A stretch of DNA of 51,400 bases from the NCBI GenBank assembly GCA_041495845.1, contig JBGQDM010000009.1, positions 1 through 51,400 on the forward strand. The letters are read 5' to 3'. The notes beneath the pieces were generated by a model. It was not told the DNA's origin. It worked only from the letters and a program-made list of their open reading frames with translations, and ran no database searches. Of this stretch, positions 21,809 through 30,556 are shown in pieces. Position numbers and translations under genes: made by a program. How positions within the stretch are numbered: position 1 is the stretch's first letter; each line of letters starts with the position of its first letter. This DNA is from JBGQDM01 sp041495845. GTDB taxonomy: Bacteria; Acidobacteriota; Terriglobia; Terriglobales; Acidobacteriaceae.

Positions 21809-23791
21809 TTACTTCAGCCTTGTCCCCACCGGCACATCCTCATGAAACCCGCACAGGACGGGCTTTCCGCCGTCGAGCGACGCGGCCACAATCATGCCGT
21901 TCGATTCCAGGCCGCGCAACTTGCGCGGCGCGAGATTGACGACAATCACCACCTTGCGGCCAATCAGCGTCTCCGGGGCGTATGCCTCGGCGATACCCGC
22001 CACCACCTGCCGCACCTCAGTGCCGATATCCACCTCGAGGCGCAACAGCCTGTCCGCTCCCTGCACCTTTTCCGCGACTTTTACCTGGCCCACGCGCAGT
22101 TCAACTTTGGCGAAATCATCAATCGTGATCTTGCCGCTCGCCGCGACCGGTACTGCCAGGCTTGCTGCCGGTGCCGCAGACGCCGCTGGCACCGTGGGTT
22201 TGCTCTCGGCTACTGCGGGCACAGTCCTCCGCTCTTCTTCCATCTGCTGCATCCTTTCCACTACCGATTTGTCTGCGCGCGGAAACACTGGCTCAACTTT
22301 GCCCAGCGTCGCGCCCGCCTGCAACTGGCCCCAGCAGAGTGAGGGCAGCGCAAATGTCTTCAATTCGCCCAGTCCCATCTGCGTCCAGATGCGCGCAGTC
22401 GAATCGGGGACCACCGGGTGCGCCAGCGCCGCCACTATGCGCAGCACTTCCGCCGAGGTGTATAGCACCGTCGCGAGCCGCGCGCGGCTGGCTTCATTGG
22501 ACTGCTCGCCCAGTTTCCAAGGCTGGTTCTCCACAATGTACTTATCTGCCGCGGCCACCAGCGACCACGCTGTTTCCAGCGCCCGCGAAAATTGGTAATC
22601 GTCGAACAGGCGTCCAAACTCGGCAATCACGCGCTGCGCTTGTTCTGCGATCGCAGTCTCCGCTGCACCGGCCGTGCCCATTGCCGGCACCACGCCGCCA
22701 AAATATTTCTGGATCATGGTCAGCGTGCGGCTGGCGAGATTGCCCAGCCCGTTGGCCAGGTCGGCATTGTAACGGCCCACCAACGCGTCAAAGGAAAACG
22801 ATCCGTCCTGTCCAAACACAATCTCGCGCAGCAGAAAATAACGCAGCGCATCGGCTCCCAGCGCGTCCAGGATGGTTTCCGAGCGCACAATGTTGCCGCG
22901 CGACTTCGACATCTTGTTCTCTTCAAAGAGCAGCCAGCCGTGCGCCACAATCGCCTGCGGCAAGGGAATGCCTGCCGCCATTAGGAATGCCGGCCAATAC
23001 ACACAGTGGAAGCGAACAATCTCCTTGCCAATCATCTGCACGTTGGCGGGCCAATACTTCTCAAACTTGGCCGGGTTCGCCGAAGCGTAGCCAAGCGCCG
23101 TGATGTAGTTCGCCAGCGCATCCAGCCAGACATAAATCACGTGACCGGAATCGTCGGGCACGGGAATGCCCCACTTGAAGGTCGAGCGGCTGATGGACAA
23201 ATCCCGCAGGCCGCCGCGCACAAACGAGATCACTTCATTGCGACGGGTTTCCGGACGGATGAAACCGGTTTCATAAAGCTGCAGCAGCTTGTCTGCAAAC
23301 GCTGAGAGCTTGAAAAAGTAATTTTCCTCTTTTACCGTCTCGGTCGGGCGTCCGCACTGCGGGCAAGGTTCTCCCGGCCCCGCGCTGTCCACGTAGAGCT
23401 CATCGGAAACGCAATATTGCCCGGTGTAGGTCCCTTTGTAGATGTAGCCGTTGTCCAGCAACCGCCGGAACAGCGCCTGCACGCTGCGTTTGTGGCGCTC
23501 CTCGGTGGTGCGGATGAAATCGTCGTTCGTGATTCCCATGCGCGTCCACAAGGCACGGAAGGTGGCGGACACGTCGTCGGCAAATTTCTGTGGCGCAATC
23601 CCCGCTGCTTCCGCAGCGCGTTCGATCTTCTGCCCGTGCTCGTCGGTGCCGGTGAGGAAATACACATCCTCGCCCAGCATGCGCCGCCGCCGCGCGATCG
23701 TATCGCACACCACCGTCGTATACGTATGCCCGATGTGCGGCCGGGCATTGACGTAGTAGATTGGCGTCGTGATGTAAAAAGTCTTGCTCAA
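21809..23791 (-). CDS. metG: Methionyl-tRNA synthetase with C-terminal tRNA-binding domain
   Basis: 660 residues from a TTG at 23791 whose last two bases fall in the larC stop (TTGA). Codons upstream of it overlap larC and are not conserved. Class I motifs are PHIGH near residue 16 and KMSKS at 293-297. A CPQC knuckle marks the zinc insertion. After a low-complexity Pro/Ala linker (about 540-565), the EMAP-like tRNA-binding domain (VELRVGQVKVAEKVQGADRL, then LAPRKLRGLESNGM) closes the protein. It is the second gene of the operon. Confidence 0.96.
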   Translation of the reverse strand: MSKTFYITTPIYYVNARPHIGHTYTTVVCDTIARRRRMLGEDVYFLTGTDEHGQKIERAAEAAGIAPQKFADDVSATFRALWTRMGITNDDFIRTTEERHKRSVQALFRRLLDNGYIYKGTYTGQYCVSDELYVDSAGPGEPCPQCGRPTETVKEENYFFKLSAFADKLLQLYETGFIRPETRRNEVISFVRGGLRDLSISRSTFKWGIPVPDDSGHVIYVWLDALANYITALGYASANPAKFEKYWPANVQMIGKEIVRFHCVYWPAFLMAAGIPLPQAIVAHGWLLFEENKMSKSRGNIVRSETILDALGADALRYFLLREIVFGQDGSFSFDALVGRYNADLANGLGNLASRTLTMIQKYFGGVVPAMGTAGAAETAIAEQAQRVIAEFGRLFDDYQFSRALETAWSLVAAADKYIVENQPWKLGEQSNEASRARLATVLYTSAEVLRIVAALAHPVVPDSTARIWTQMGLGELKTFALPSLCWGQLQAGATLGKVEPVFPRADKSVVERMQQMEEERRTVPAVAESKPTVPAASAAPAASLAVPVAASGKITIDDFAKVELRVGQVKVAEKVQGADRLLRLEVDIGTEVRQVVAGIAEAYAPETLIGRKVVIVVNLAPRKLRGLESNGMIVAASLDGGKPVLCGFHEDVPVGTRLK

Positions 23792-25164
23792 CGCTTTGCG
23801 CTTCCCAGGTAGATTTGCAGCGCTTCCTGCATCACCGTCTTCAGCGGCACGTGATGTTCGGCGGCGAGTTTGCGGCAATCTTCGTATTCGGGCGCACAAT
23901 TGCTGCCGCAGCCGTTGACGCCCGCCACCTTTACGCGAACGCTGCCCCAGCGCGTCTCCACGCTCTCCCAGCGCCGCTTCAGGATTTGCCGCGGCTCTTC
24001 GCGCCGCCGCACCCCCAGCGTCGTAGTTTCGGCGAACAGTAACTGGGTCAACCGCTCCGCATCTTTCGGAGACGCCAGCACCGTCAGCAGCATGCCCGGA
24101 CGGTTCTTCTTCATCTGCACGGGGATGCCAAGAACATCGAGCGCTCCTTCTTCCAGCAACCGGTCCATCACGTAGCCGAAAACTTGCGGGTTCATATCGT
24201 CGAGGTTGGCTTCGAGGACGGTGACGGTGTCCTGGGTCGGAGTTGCTTCCAGCGCGGCCTGGGCTTCACCCACCGTCAGCCGCACCACGTTGGCGTGACC
24301 GGAGAAGTCCCGGGTGCCGGCACCGTAGCCGGCCTGCTCAATTTTCATTGGCGGAAACGCCGCAAAGCGCGAGGCCAGGACTTTGACGATGGCCGCACCC
24401 GTCGGCGTTACCAGTTCCACTTGCGGCCCGGAAGAAAAAACCGGCGCGCCTTTGAGTAACTCAACCGTGGCCGGCGCAGGCACAGGAAACGTGCCGTGCG
24501 CGCAATGAATCGTGCCTCCACCGACGTTCAGCGGGGAACATACCCACTCGTCGGCGCCGAGCGCCTCCACGCCTACCGCGGCGCAGACAATATCTACAAT
24601 GGCGTCGACCGCGCCCACTTCGTGAAAGTGAATGTCGTCGAGCGAAGTGTTGTGCACCTTGGCTTCCGCCGCGCCCAGCGTTTCAAAAATGGCGAGCGCA
24701 GTCTTCCTGGCTGCCTCGCTGATGGGCGCTCCGCGAATGATCTCGCGAATTTCCTTCAACCCGCGGCCGTGCGCATGCACATGGTCGTGCTCAGGCTCAT
24801 GCGAATGACTGGGTGGTGCGGGCGCCCCCGCCCGCGACGGCTCGGGATCGTGAGAATGATCATGCCCATGAGGATGCGTGTGTTCGTGCGAATGCTCTTG
24901 CGTATGCGCTTTCGCGTCCTTGTTGCGCGCCTGCTGCTCCCAGAAAGCTTCTCGCGGCAAATCCTTCTCGCCACCGGCAAACACATCCACCTTGGTGGCC
25001 GCAATCCCGCTGCGGATGACGCGCCCAATTTCCAGCCGTGCGCCCAAATTCAGCGCGGCCACCGTTTCCTCGAAAATGCGGGCGGGCACACCGGCATCCA
25101 CCAGCGCGCCCAGAAACATGTCGCCGCTCATCCCACTGAAGCAATCGAGGTATGCGATCCGCAT
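23788..25164 (-). CDS. larC: LarC: nickel insertion protein for the nickel-pincer nucleotide cofactor
   Basis: 458 residues. It begins MRIAYLDCFSGMSGDMFLGA and contains DDIHFHEVGAVDAIVDIV, VELVTPTGAAI, LEANLDDMNPQ, and GVRRREEPRQILKRRWESV near the end, the LarC (DUF111) pattern. In Lactobacillus LarC puts nickel into the pyridinium-bisthiocarboxylate cofactor of lactate racemase, and its gene is split by a frameshift; here it is a single frame. Residues 87-132 form a His/Asp-rich linker with about 16 histidines, probably nickel-binding. It starts the operon with metG. No larA, larB or larE is in the window. Confidence 0.93.
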   Translation of the reverse strand: MRIAYLDCFSGMSGDMFLGALVDAGVPARIFEETVAALNLGARLEIGRVIRSGIAATKVDVFAGGEKDLPREAFWEQQARNKDAKAHTQEHSHEHTHPHGHDHSHDPEPSRAGAPAPPSHSHEPEHDHVHAHGRGLKEIREIIRGAPISEAARKTALAIFETLGAAEAKVHNTSLDDIHFHEVGAVDAIVDIVCAAVGVEALGADEWVCSPLNVGGGTIHCAHGTFPVPAPATVELLKGAPVFSSGPQVELVTPTGAAIVKVLASRFAAFPPMKIEQAGYGAGTRDFSGHANVVRLTVGEAQAALEATPTQDTVTVLEANLDDMNPQVFGYVMDRLLEEGALDVLGIPVQMKKNRPGMLLTVLASPKDAERLTQLLFAETTTLGVRRREEPRQILKRRWESVETRWGSVRVKVAGVNGCGSNCAPEYEDCRKLAAEHHVPLKTVMQEALQIYLGSAKR

Positions 25165-25282
25165 GCCGCTCCCAAAACTTGCGCTGCTGCGCCTGACAGA
25201 AACCAGCGCAGACGCGATCCGAAACCTTCATCTTAGGTTGCGCTGCGCACTGCGTCAAACTTCGCCGCCCGCGCCAGTTTGC

Positions 25283-25288
25283 TACAAT
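25283..25288 (+). promoter_or_regulatory. Possible -10 box of argS
   Basis: TACAAT lies 31 nt before the TTG start, within the 155-bp gap to the divergent larC. A good AGGGA ribosome site follows at 25310-25314. The -35 is not obvious. Confidence 0.4.
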
Positions 25289-25319
25289 CACTCTTTTCTT
25301 CAACAAGTTAGGGAAATTC

Positions 25320-27509
25320 TTGTACCGTCACCTGCAGCAACGTCTGGCCACGCACGTGCGCGAGTTTCTGCGCCGCACCTATGATCTCGACCTGCCTGCG
25401 GTGGTCATCGAACAGCCGCCCAAAGTTGAGCTGGGGGAGTATGCGTTGCCGCTCGCCTTCGAACTGGCCAAGAAGCTCCGCAAGGCGCCGCGCAAGATTG
25501 CTGAGGAGATTGTGGCGGGGCTGGGCGCGGTTCCCGGATTCGACAAGCTGGAAATCGCCGGCGCGGGCTACATCAATGCGCGGGTCAACCGCGGTGAATT
25601 CGCGGCCGCGCTGGCACGTGACGAGAGTCCGGCGGTCGAAGTCCCGGCGGGCAAGATTCTGGTCGAGCACTCCAGCATCAACCCCAACAAGGCTGCGCAT
25701 ATCGGCCATCTGCGTAATGCCATTCTCGGAGATACTTTTGTCCGTTTGCTGCGCTCCGCCGGTCGCAGCGTAGACGTGCAGAACTACATCGACAACACGG
25801 GCGTGCAGGTGGCCGACGTCGTTGCCGGTTTCCTGCATCTCGAGAAGAAAACGACAGCGGAAGTTGAAGCGCTGGCCCGCACCGGGTACCAGGATTTGGG
25901 CCCAACCAAGGTTCCCAAGCGCTTCGACTACGTCTGCTGGGACCTCTACGCCCGCGTCTCGCAGTGGTATGAAGCGGACAAAACGAACTTGCAGGTTCGT
26001 GCCGAAGTTCTGCATGCCATCGAGGCGGGGAACAACCCCACCGCGACCCTCGCTGAGCTGATCTCTACTACTGTGCTCCGCCAACATCTTGAGACCATGC
26101 AGCGGCTCGACATTGAGTACGACTTCCTGCCGCGCGAGAGCGAAATCCTCCACCTGCATTTCTGGGACGCCGCTTTCGCCAAGCTGAAGCAGTCGGGCGT
26201 GCTCACGCTAGAAACCGAAGGCAAGAACCAGGGCTGCTGGGTGATGCGCCGAGCGGGAACAAGTACGGTAACCAGCACAGAGGACACCGAGAAGACCGAG
26301 AAGACCGAGATTAAACCGGCTGACTTGCGTGTTGACACCTATGCGCGGGAAACTGACGCCGTCCGGATTACGCATATCCCGACGGGAATTGTTGTGAGCT
26401 GCGATAGCGAGAAGTCGCAACTGGCGAATCGCCACGCAGCAATGGCTCTCTTACAAGCCAAGCTTCGCGAACTTCAAGCCGCGAAGATCTCGGAGGACGA
26501 CCAGAAAGTCATCGTCCGCTCCAACGGCACCGTGGGTTACGTGGGCAAAGACATCGCTTACCACATGTGGAAGTTCGGCCTGCTCGGCCTGGACTTCGGC
26601 TACCAGCGTTTCTATCAATACCCCGATGGGCGCGATTGCTGGGTTTCAAGTGCGCACGGCGAATCTGATCACCCGCACTTTGGTGATGTCGCCGAAATCT
26701 ACAACGTGATCGACGCGCGTCAATCTGAAGCGCAGAATGCCGTCATCGAAGCACTGCGCGGTCTCGGCCACTCCGCCGCGGCGGATCACTACACTCATTT
26801 TTCCTATGAGATGGTGGCGCTCACACCCAATGCAGCCCAGCAACTCGGATACAACATTCCCCAGGAGGACTGGAAACGCCCGTACATCGAAGTTTCTGGA
26901 AGGAAGGGATTCGGTGTCAAAGCGGACGACTTGATTACCACGCTGACTCAGAACGCCTACAACGAGGTATGGCAACGTCACCCAGAATTGGGCGCGGACA
27001 AATGCCTCGATATCGCCACCCAGATCGCGATTGGCGCGTTGCGCTACTTCATGCTGCGCTTCACCAAGCAGTCCGTGATCGCATTTGATTTCAAGGACGC
27101 GCTCAGCTTTGAAGGTGAAACCGGTCCCTACGCGCAGTACGCCGCCGTGCGCGCCACCAATATTTTTCGCAAAGGCGGACTCGATGCCGACCGCTTCAAC
27201 CCCGGCCCGCTCGACTTCCAGAAGCACCTCTCGGGCGAAGGCGCAGATGAAATCTGGGAACTTTGGCTTGCCGCCGCCAAGACTTCGCTGCTCGTCGACC
27301 AGTGCGTTGCGACTACCGAGCCCGCCTACGCCGCCAAACATGCCTTCCAACTGGCGCAGCTCTTCAACTACTTCTACCACCGTCACCCCATCCTGGCGGA
27401 AGCGGATGAGCAGCGGAAGCAGTTCTTGCTTGCGACCACGGCTGTCGTCCGCCGCGAACTCATCCGCGTGCTGGCACTCCTCGGCATCACCGTGCCGCCG
27501 GTGATGTAG
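25320..27509 (+). CDS. argS: Arginyl-tRNA synthetase with an inserted release-factor-like segment
   Basis: 729 residues from a TTG with AGGGA 5 nt upstream. It has the ArgS N-terminal domain, HIGH-like NPNKAAHIGHLRNAILGD, the GRKGFGVKADD loop (KMSKS equivalent) and the C-terminal anticodon-binding domain ending in GITVPPVM. It charges tRNA-Arg. It is about 150 residues longer than a usual 560-580 residue ArgS. About half of the excess is an insertion at residues 314-391 between GCWVMRRAG and EDDQKVIVRSNGTVGYVGKD, which are adjacent in the family. The inserted core (333-388) is release-factor-like. Both flanks are intact and in frame. Confidence 0.95.
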   Translation: MYRHLQQRLATHVREFLRRTYDLDLPAVVIEQPPKVELGEYALPLAFELAKKLRKAPRKIAEEIVAGLGAVPGFDKLEIAGAGYINARVNRGEFAAALARDESPAVEVPAGKILVEHSSINPNKAAHIGHLRNAILGDTFVRLLRSAGRSVDVQNYIDNTGVQVADVVAGFLHLEKKTTAEVEALARTGYQDLGPTKVPKRFDYVCWDLYARVSQWYEADKTNLQVRAEVLHAIEAGNNPTATLAELISTTVLRQHLETMQRLDIEYDFLPRESEILHLHFWDAAFAKLKQSGVLTLETEGKNQGCWVMRRAGTSTVTSTEDTEKTEKTEIKPADLRVDTYARETDAVRITHIPTGIVVSCDSEKSQLANRHAAMALLQAKLRELQAAKISEDDQKVIVRSNGTVGYVGKDIAYHMWKFGLLGLDFGYQRFYQYPDGRDCWVSSAHGESDHPHFGDVAEIYNVIDARQSEAQNAVIEALRGLGHSAAADHYTHFSYEMVALTPNAAQQLGYNIPQEDWKRPYIEVSGRKGFGVKADDLITTLTQNAYNEVWQRHPELGADKCLDIATQIAIGALRYFMLRFTKQSVIAFDFKDALSFEGETGPYAQYAAVRATNIFRKGGLDADRFNPGPLDFQKHLSGEGADEIWELWLAAAKTSLLVDQCVATTEPAYAAKHAFQLAQLFNYFYHRHPILAEADEQRKQFLLATTAVVRRELIRVLALLGITVPPVM
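26259..26492 (+). other. In-frame insertion in argS: RF2-like C-terminal segment lacking GGQ
   Basis: Residues 314-332 are Thr/Glu/Lys repeats (STEDTEKTEKTE). Residues 333-388 read PADLRVDTYAR, ETDAVRITHIPTGIVVSC and LLQAKLREL in that order. This is the RF1/RF2 domain-3 sequence that normally reads DLRIDTY-[SSGAGGQHVN]-TDSAVRITHIPTGIV. The bracketed GGQ loop is absent, so it could not hydrolyse peptidyl-tRNA. Codon use is like the rest of argS. Confidence 0.85.
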
Positions 27510-27628
27510 CACCACTTTTTCGCGAGCAGAGCCGACCCCGCACCCGAAAGTGCTAGCACTGTTGACTGACCCGCGAGTACCCAAGATTTGTTGCCTGCGC
27601 TGCTCCCACGCCGAAGAATAGTTGAGCG

Positions 27629-30373
27629 ATGACTACCCGAAGCCCGCACTCTTTGACCTCTGGCCTGACGTGTGCAACCCTCAAGTTTTTCAGCAAGTTG
27701 GACGCGACGCGAATCTCCGTCAGCTGCCTGATTGCCCTGCTACTGTTGACGCTGGTCGCCTGCGGTGGCGGCGCCACCAACTCTGGCCCAGGCTCCAATC
27801 CGCCGCCGCCGGCCCCCACCATTGCCAGCTTCAACCCGACCAGCGGAGCTTCCGGCACGGCGGTCATCATCACGGGAACGAATTTCACCGGCGCTACCAG
27901 CGTCAAGTTCAACGGAATGGCGTCGTCTTTTGCGGTGAACACCGCCGCCCAGATCACCGCGATGGTTCCCAACGGCTCCACCACCGGGCAAGTCTCAGTG
28001 ACCACCCCCGGGGGCACGGCCACCTCCGCGAGCAGCTTTACCGTGAACCTCGGACCCACCGTCTCCAGCTTTAGCCCGGCGAGCGGAGTCGTTGGCGCCA
28101 GCGTCGTGATTACCGGCACAAATTTCACCGGCGCAACGGCAGTGAGTTTCAACGGCACCGCGGCGACGTTCACCGTTGATAGTGCCACCCAGATCACGGC
28201 TCCGGTGCCCAGCGGCGCGACGACGGGAAAGATTTCCGTTACCACGCCCAACGGCACGGGCACCTCTGCTGCCAATTTCTCCGTACTTCCGCCCGCGCCC
28301 ACGATTTCGAGTTTTAATCCGGTGAGCGGGTTAGTGGGCGCGAGCGTCGTGATTACGGGCACTAGCTTCAGCGGCGCCACCGCGGTCGCGTTTAACGGCA
28401 AGGCAGCCTCGTCTTTCACCGTGAACAGCGCCACGCAAATCACCGCCACCGTGGCCAGCGCCACCACTACGGGGAAGGTCTCGGTCACAACGGCAGGTGG
28501 AACAGCCACTTCGGCTGCGAACTTTACTGTGATTCCGTCCCCGCCCACGATTTCTGGTTTCAATCCGACGACAGGGCCGGTGGGAACGGCAGTAGTCGTG
28601 GCCGGCACGAACTTCACTGGCGCTACTGCTGTCAGCTTCAATGGCACACCCGCATCGTCGTTCACGGTGAACAGCGCCGCGCAGATCACCGCCACGGTGG
28701 CCACGGGCACGACCACCGGCAAGATCGCTGTGACCACGGCTGGGGGTACGGCGACTTCGGTGGCGTCTTTCACCATCAACAACAGCGCTACCACACTTGA
28801 TCTCAGCATTGACGGTTTCTACGTCACGCAAGCAACGCAGAACTATCCGGCTCCCGCGGTGCCGTTGGTGAAAGATCGCAGCGCCTGGGTGCGCGTCTTC
28901 GTGGTGGCCAACCAGACCAACTCCGTTGCGCCGCAAGTCCGCGTGCGCTTTATCAATGGCGCCACCACCAACACGCTCACCATCAACGCCCCCAGCACCA
29001 ATGTGCCCACCAGTGTCGACATCACCGACACGCTGCACTCCTGGGATGCCGCCGTGTCTTCCGCCTGGATTCAACCGGGTGTGCAGGTGATTGCCGACGT
29101 TGATCCTGCCGGTGCAATCCCAGAAGCCGATGAGACCAACAACTCTTCCACTTCCAGCCTCGACGTGCGCACGCTCAAACCCTGGAAGGTAACCCTGGTC
29201 GCGGTCCACACCACCGACGGAAAGACGGGTGCAGTCGTGACCGGAACTCGCACCAGCGCCGACTGGGTTGACTTCGCCAAACGTCTCCATCCTGTGCCGG
29301 ACGCGATCGATGTAATCGTTGGCGCCACCATGAACTCGAGCGTGGCCTCGCTGGCCAGCGACGGCACCGGCTGGGGGACGGTGCTCAATGAGGTCAGCGC
29401 TAAGCGCGGCCTGGACGGCGTGACGGACCGGTATTACTTCGGCGTGGTCAAAGTTGGCTATTCCAGCGGCGTTGCCGGCCTCGGCTTCATCGGAGCGCCC
29501 GCCGCCATCGGCTGGGACTACAGCAGCGGCCCCAGCGTGCTGGCGCATGAAGTGGGTCATAACTTCAATCGCCCACACAGCCCTTGCGGCGGCGCCACCG
29601 GAACCGATCCTAACTATCCGTATCCCGGCGGCCCCATCGGCGTACCGGGATGGGATGTTTTCGCGAGTTCCGGAAACTTCAAGTCGGCCACCACTTACTT
29701 CGACATCATGAGCTATTGCAATCCGCAGTGGGTAAGTGACTACGTCTACAAAGCGGTGCTCAGCTTCCGTGCTGCCTCCAGCTTTGGCAGCGCGCAGCCC
29801 GGGCCGGGCGCGATTCAAGGCAGTGAAGGCTTACTCGTTTGGGGACGCATCCAGGATGGCCACATCACGCTGGAGCCCGGATTCCGCGTGCCCATGAAAG
29901 GGGTTGCGCCCGTCACCGGCGAATACAACTGGGAAGGTCGCGACCGTTTCGGTATTCCATTGGCCAGCGTCTCCTTTGATGCCCCGGAAGTGGCCGACTT
30001 ACCCGACCATTCGCTGCAACTGTTCTCGTTCATTGTGCCACTCTCCGTGCAGGTGCTCGACAGCCTGAATAGTCAGCACGTTCTCCATGGCGGTAGGGAA
30101 GTGGCCCGGCAGGTGCGCACGACGGCGTCCGATCAGGTAATTACCGCCGACGCTCCCGTCGATCTGATTGACCTCGCACCCCGCCGCTTGCAGCTGACGT
30201 GGAATGCGGCCCGCTATCCCATGCTGATGCTGCGGGACGCCCGCACCGGCGAAGTGCGCGGTTTCCTGCGCGGCGGCCTCGCCCAGGCGGAGCAACTGCC
30301 AGCGGAGATCGAAGTTCATGTCTCCGACGGCGTCCGCAGCCAGATCATCCGCCATACCGGACCGGTGAACTAG
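27629..30373 (+). CDS. Secreted IPT/TIG-repeat lipoprotein with metzincin-type zinc site
   Basis: 914 residues. A long N-terminal region ends in the lipobox LVAC (Cys45), so the mature protein is a lipoprotein. Four IPT/TIG domains follow (about 62-389), very similar to each other (for example GTAVIITGTNFTGAT). Then come a CARDB-like region (about 390-510, VIADVDPAGAIPEADETNN) and a catalytic-type region with HEVGHNFNRPH (His640, Glu641, His644, His650) and a Met-turn DIMSYC (Met694). This looks like a metzincin metalloprotease (M66/M10-like) displayed on the outer surface. The C-terminal 180 residues are beta-rich with no clear family. The substrate is unknown. Confidence 0.82.
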   Translation: MTTRSPHSLTSGLTCATLKFFSKLDATRISVSCLIALLLLTLVACGGGATNSGPGSNPPPPAPTIASFNPTSGASGTAVIITGTNFTGATSVKFNGMASSFAVNTAAQITAMVPNGSTTGQVSVTTPGGTATSASSFTVNLGPTVSSFSPASGVVGASVVITGTNFTGATAVSFNGTAATFTVDSATQITAPVPSGATTGKISVTTPNGTGTSAANFSVLPPAPTISSFNPVSGLVGASVVITGTSFSGATAVAFNGKAASSFTVNSATQITATVASATTTGKVSVTTAGGTATSAANFTVIPSPPTISGFNPTTGPVGTAVVVAGTNFTGATAVSFNGTPASSFTVNSAAQITATVATGTTTGKIAVTTAGGTATSVASFTINNSATTLDLSIDGFYVTQATQNYPAPAVPLVKDRSAWVRVFVVANQTNSVAPQVRVRFINGATTNTLTINAPSTNVPTSVDITDTLHSWDAAVSSAWIQPGVQVIADVDPAGAIPEADETNNSSTSSLDVRTLKPWKVTLVAVHTTDGKTGAVVTGTRTSADWVDFAKRLHPVPDAIDVIVGATMNSSVASLASDGTGWGTVLNEVSAKRGLDGVTDRYYFGVVKVGYSSGVAGLGFIGAPAAIGWDYSSGPSVLAHEVGHNFNRPHSPCGGATGTDPNYPYPGGPIGVPGWDVFASSGNFKSATTYFDIMSYCNPQWVSDYVYKAVLSFRAASSFGSAQPGPGAIQGSEGLLVWGRIQDGHITLEPGFRVPMKGVAPVTGEYNWEGRDRFGIPLASVSFDAPEVADLPDHSLQLFSFIVPLSVQVLDSLNSQHVLHGGREVARQVRTTASDQVITADAPVDLIDLAPRRLQLTWNAARYPMLMLRDARTGEVRGFLRGGLAQAEQLPAEIEVHVSDGVRSQIIRHTGPVN
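27811..28785 (+). repeat. Four tandem coding repeats (IPT domains)
   Basis: Units begin near 27811, 28052, 28294 and 28541, each about 241-247 nt. They share long near-identical nucleotide blocks around GTCGTGATTACGGGCAC-type sequence, which suggests recent duplication within the gene. Confidence 0.75.
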
Positions 30374-30435
30374 GAAAAAATCCACTGAAAGAACACTTGC
30401 GGCGGCGCAGGGTGTGGTGAAACGCAAGACTGAAT

Positions 30436-30556
30436 TGTCATCCTGGGCCCAGCGAAAGCCTGCCCTCGAGCCGAAGGCGAAGGGGACCTCTGCACTTTGC
30501 CGGCAGCGTGACTCAAGGAGGGCTTTCTCCGCGCTCTCAGCGCCCTCTGCGATTCA
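30436..30556. repeat. Diverged intergenic repeats between the metalloprotease and dinB genes
   Basis: 30436-30500 begins TGTCATCCTGGG and ends CTCTGCACTTTGC, a variant of the 19347/50937 repeat. 30524-30556 (CTCCGCGCTCTCAGCGCC) belongs to the second C/T-rich family seen at 46079 and 48322. Confidence 0.6.

Noticed and set aside
27811..28785. CRISPR-like or satellite array from evenly spaced repeats
   Set aside because: The repeats are about 245-nt coding units for IPT domains in one open frame with no spacer/repeat structure.
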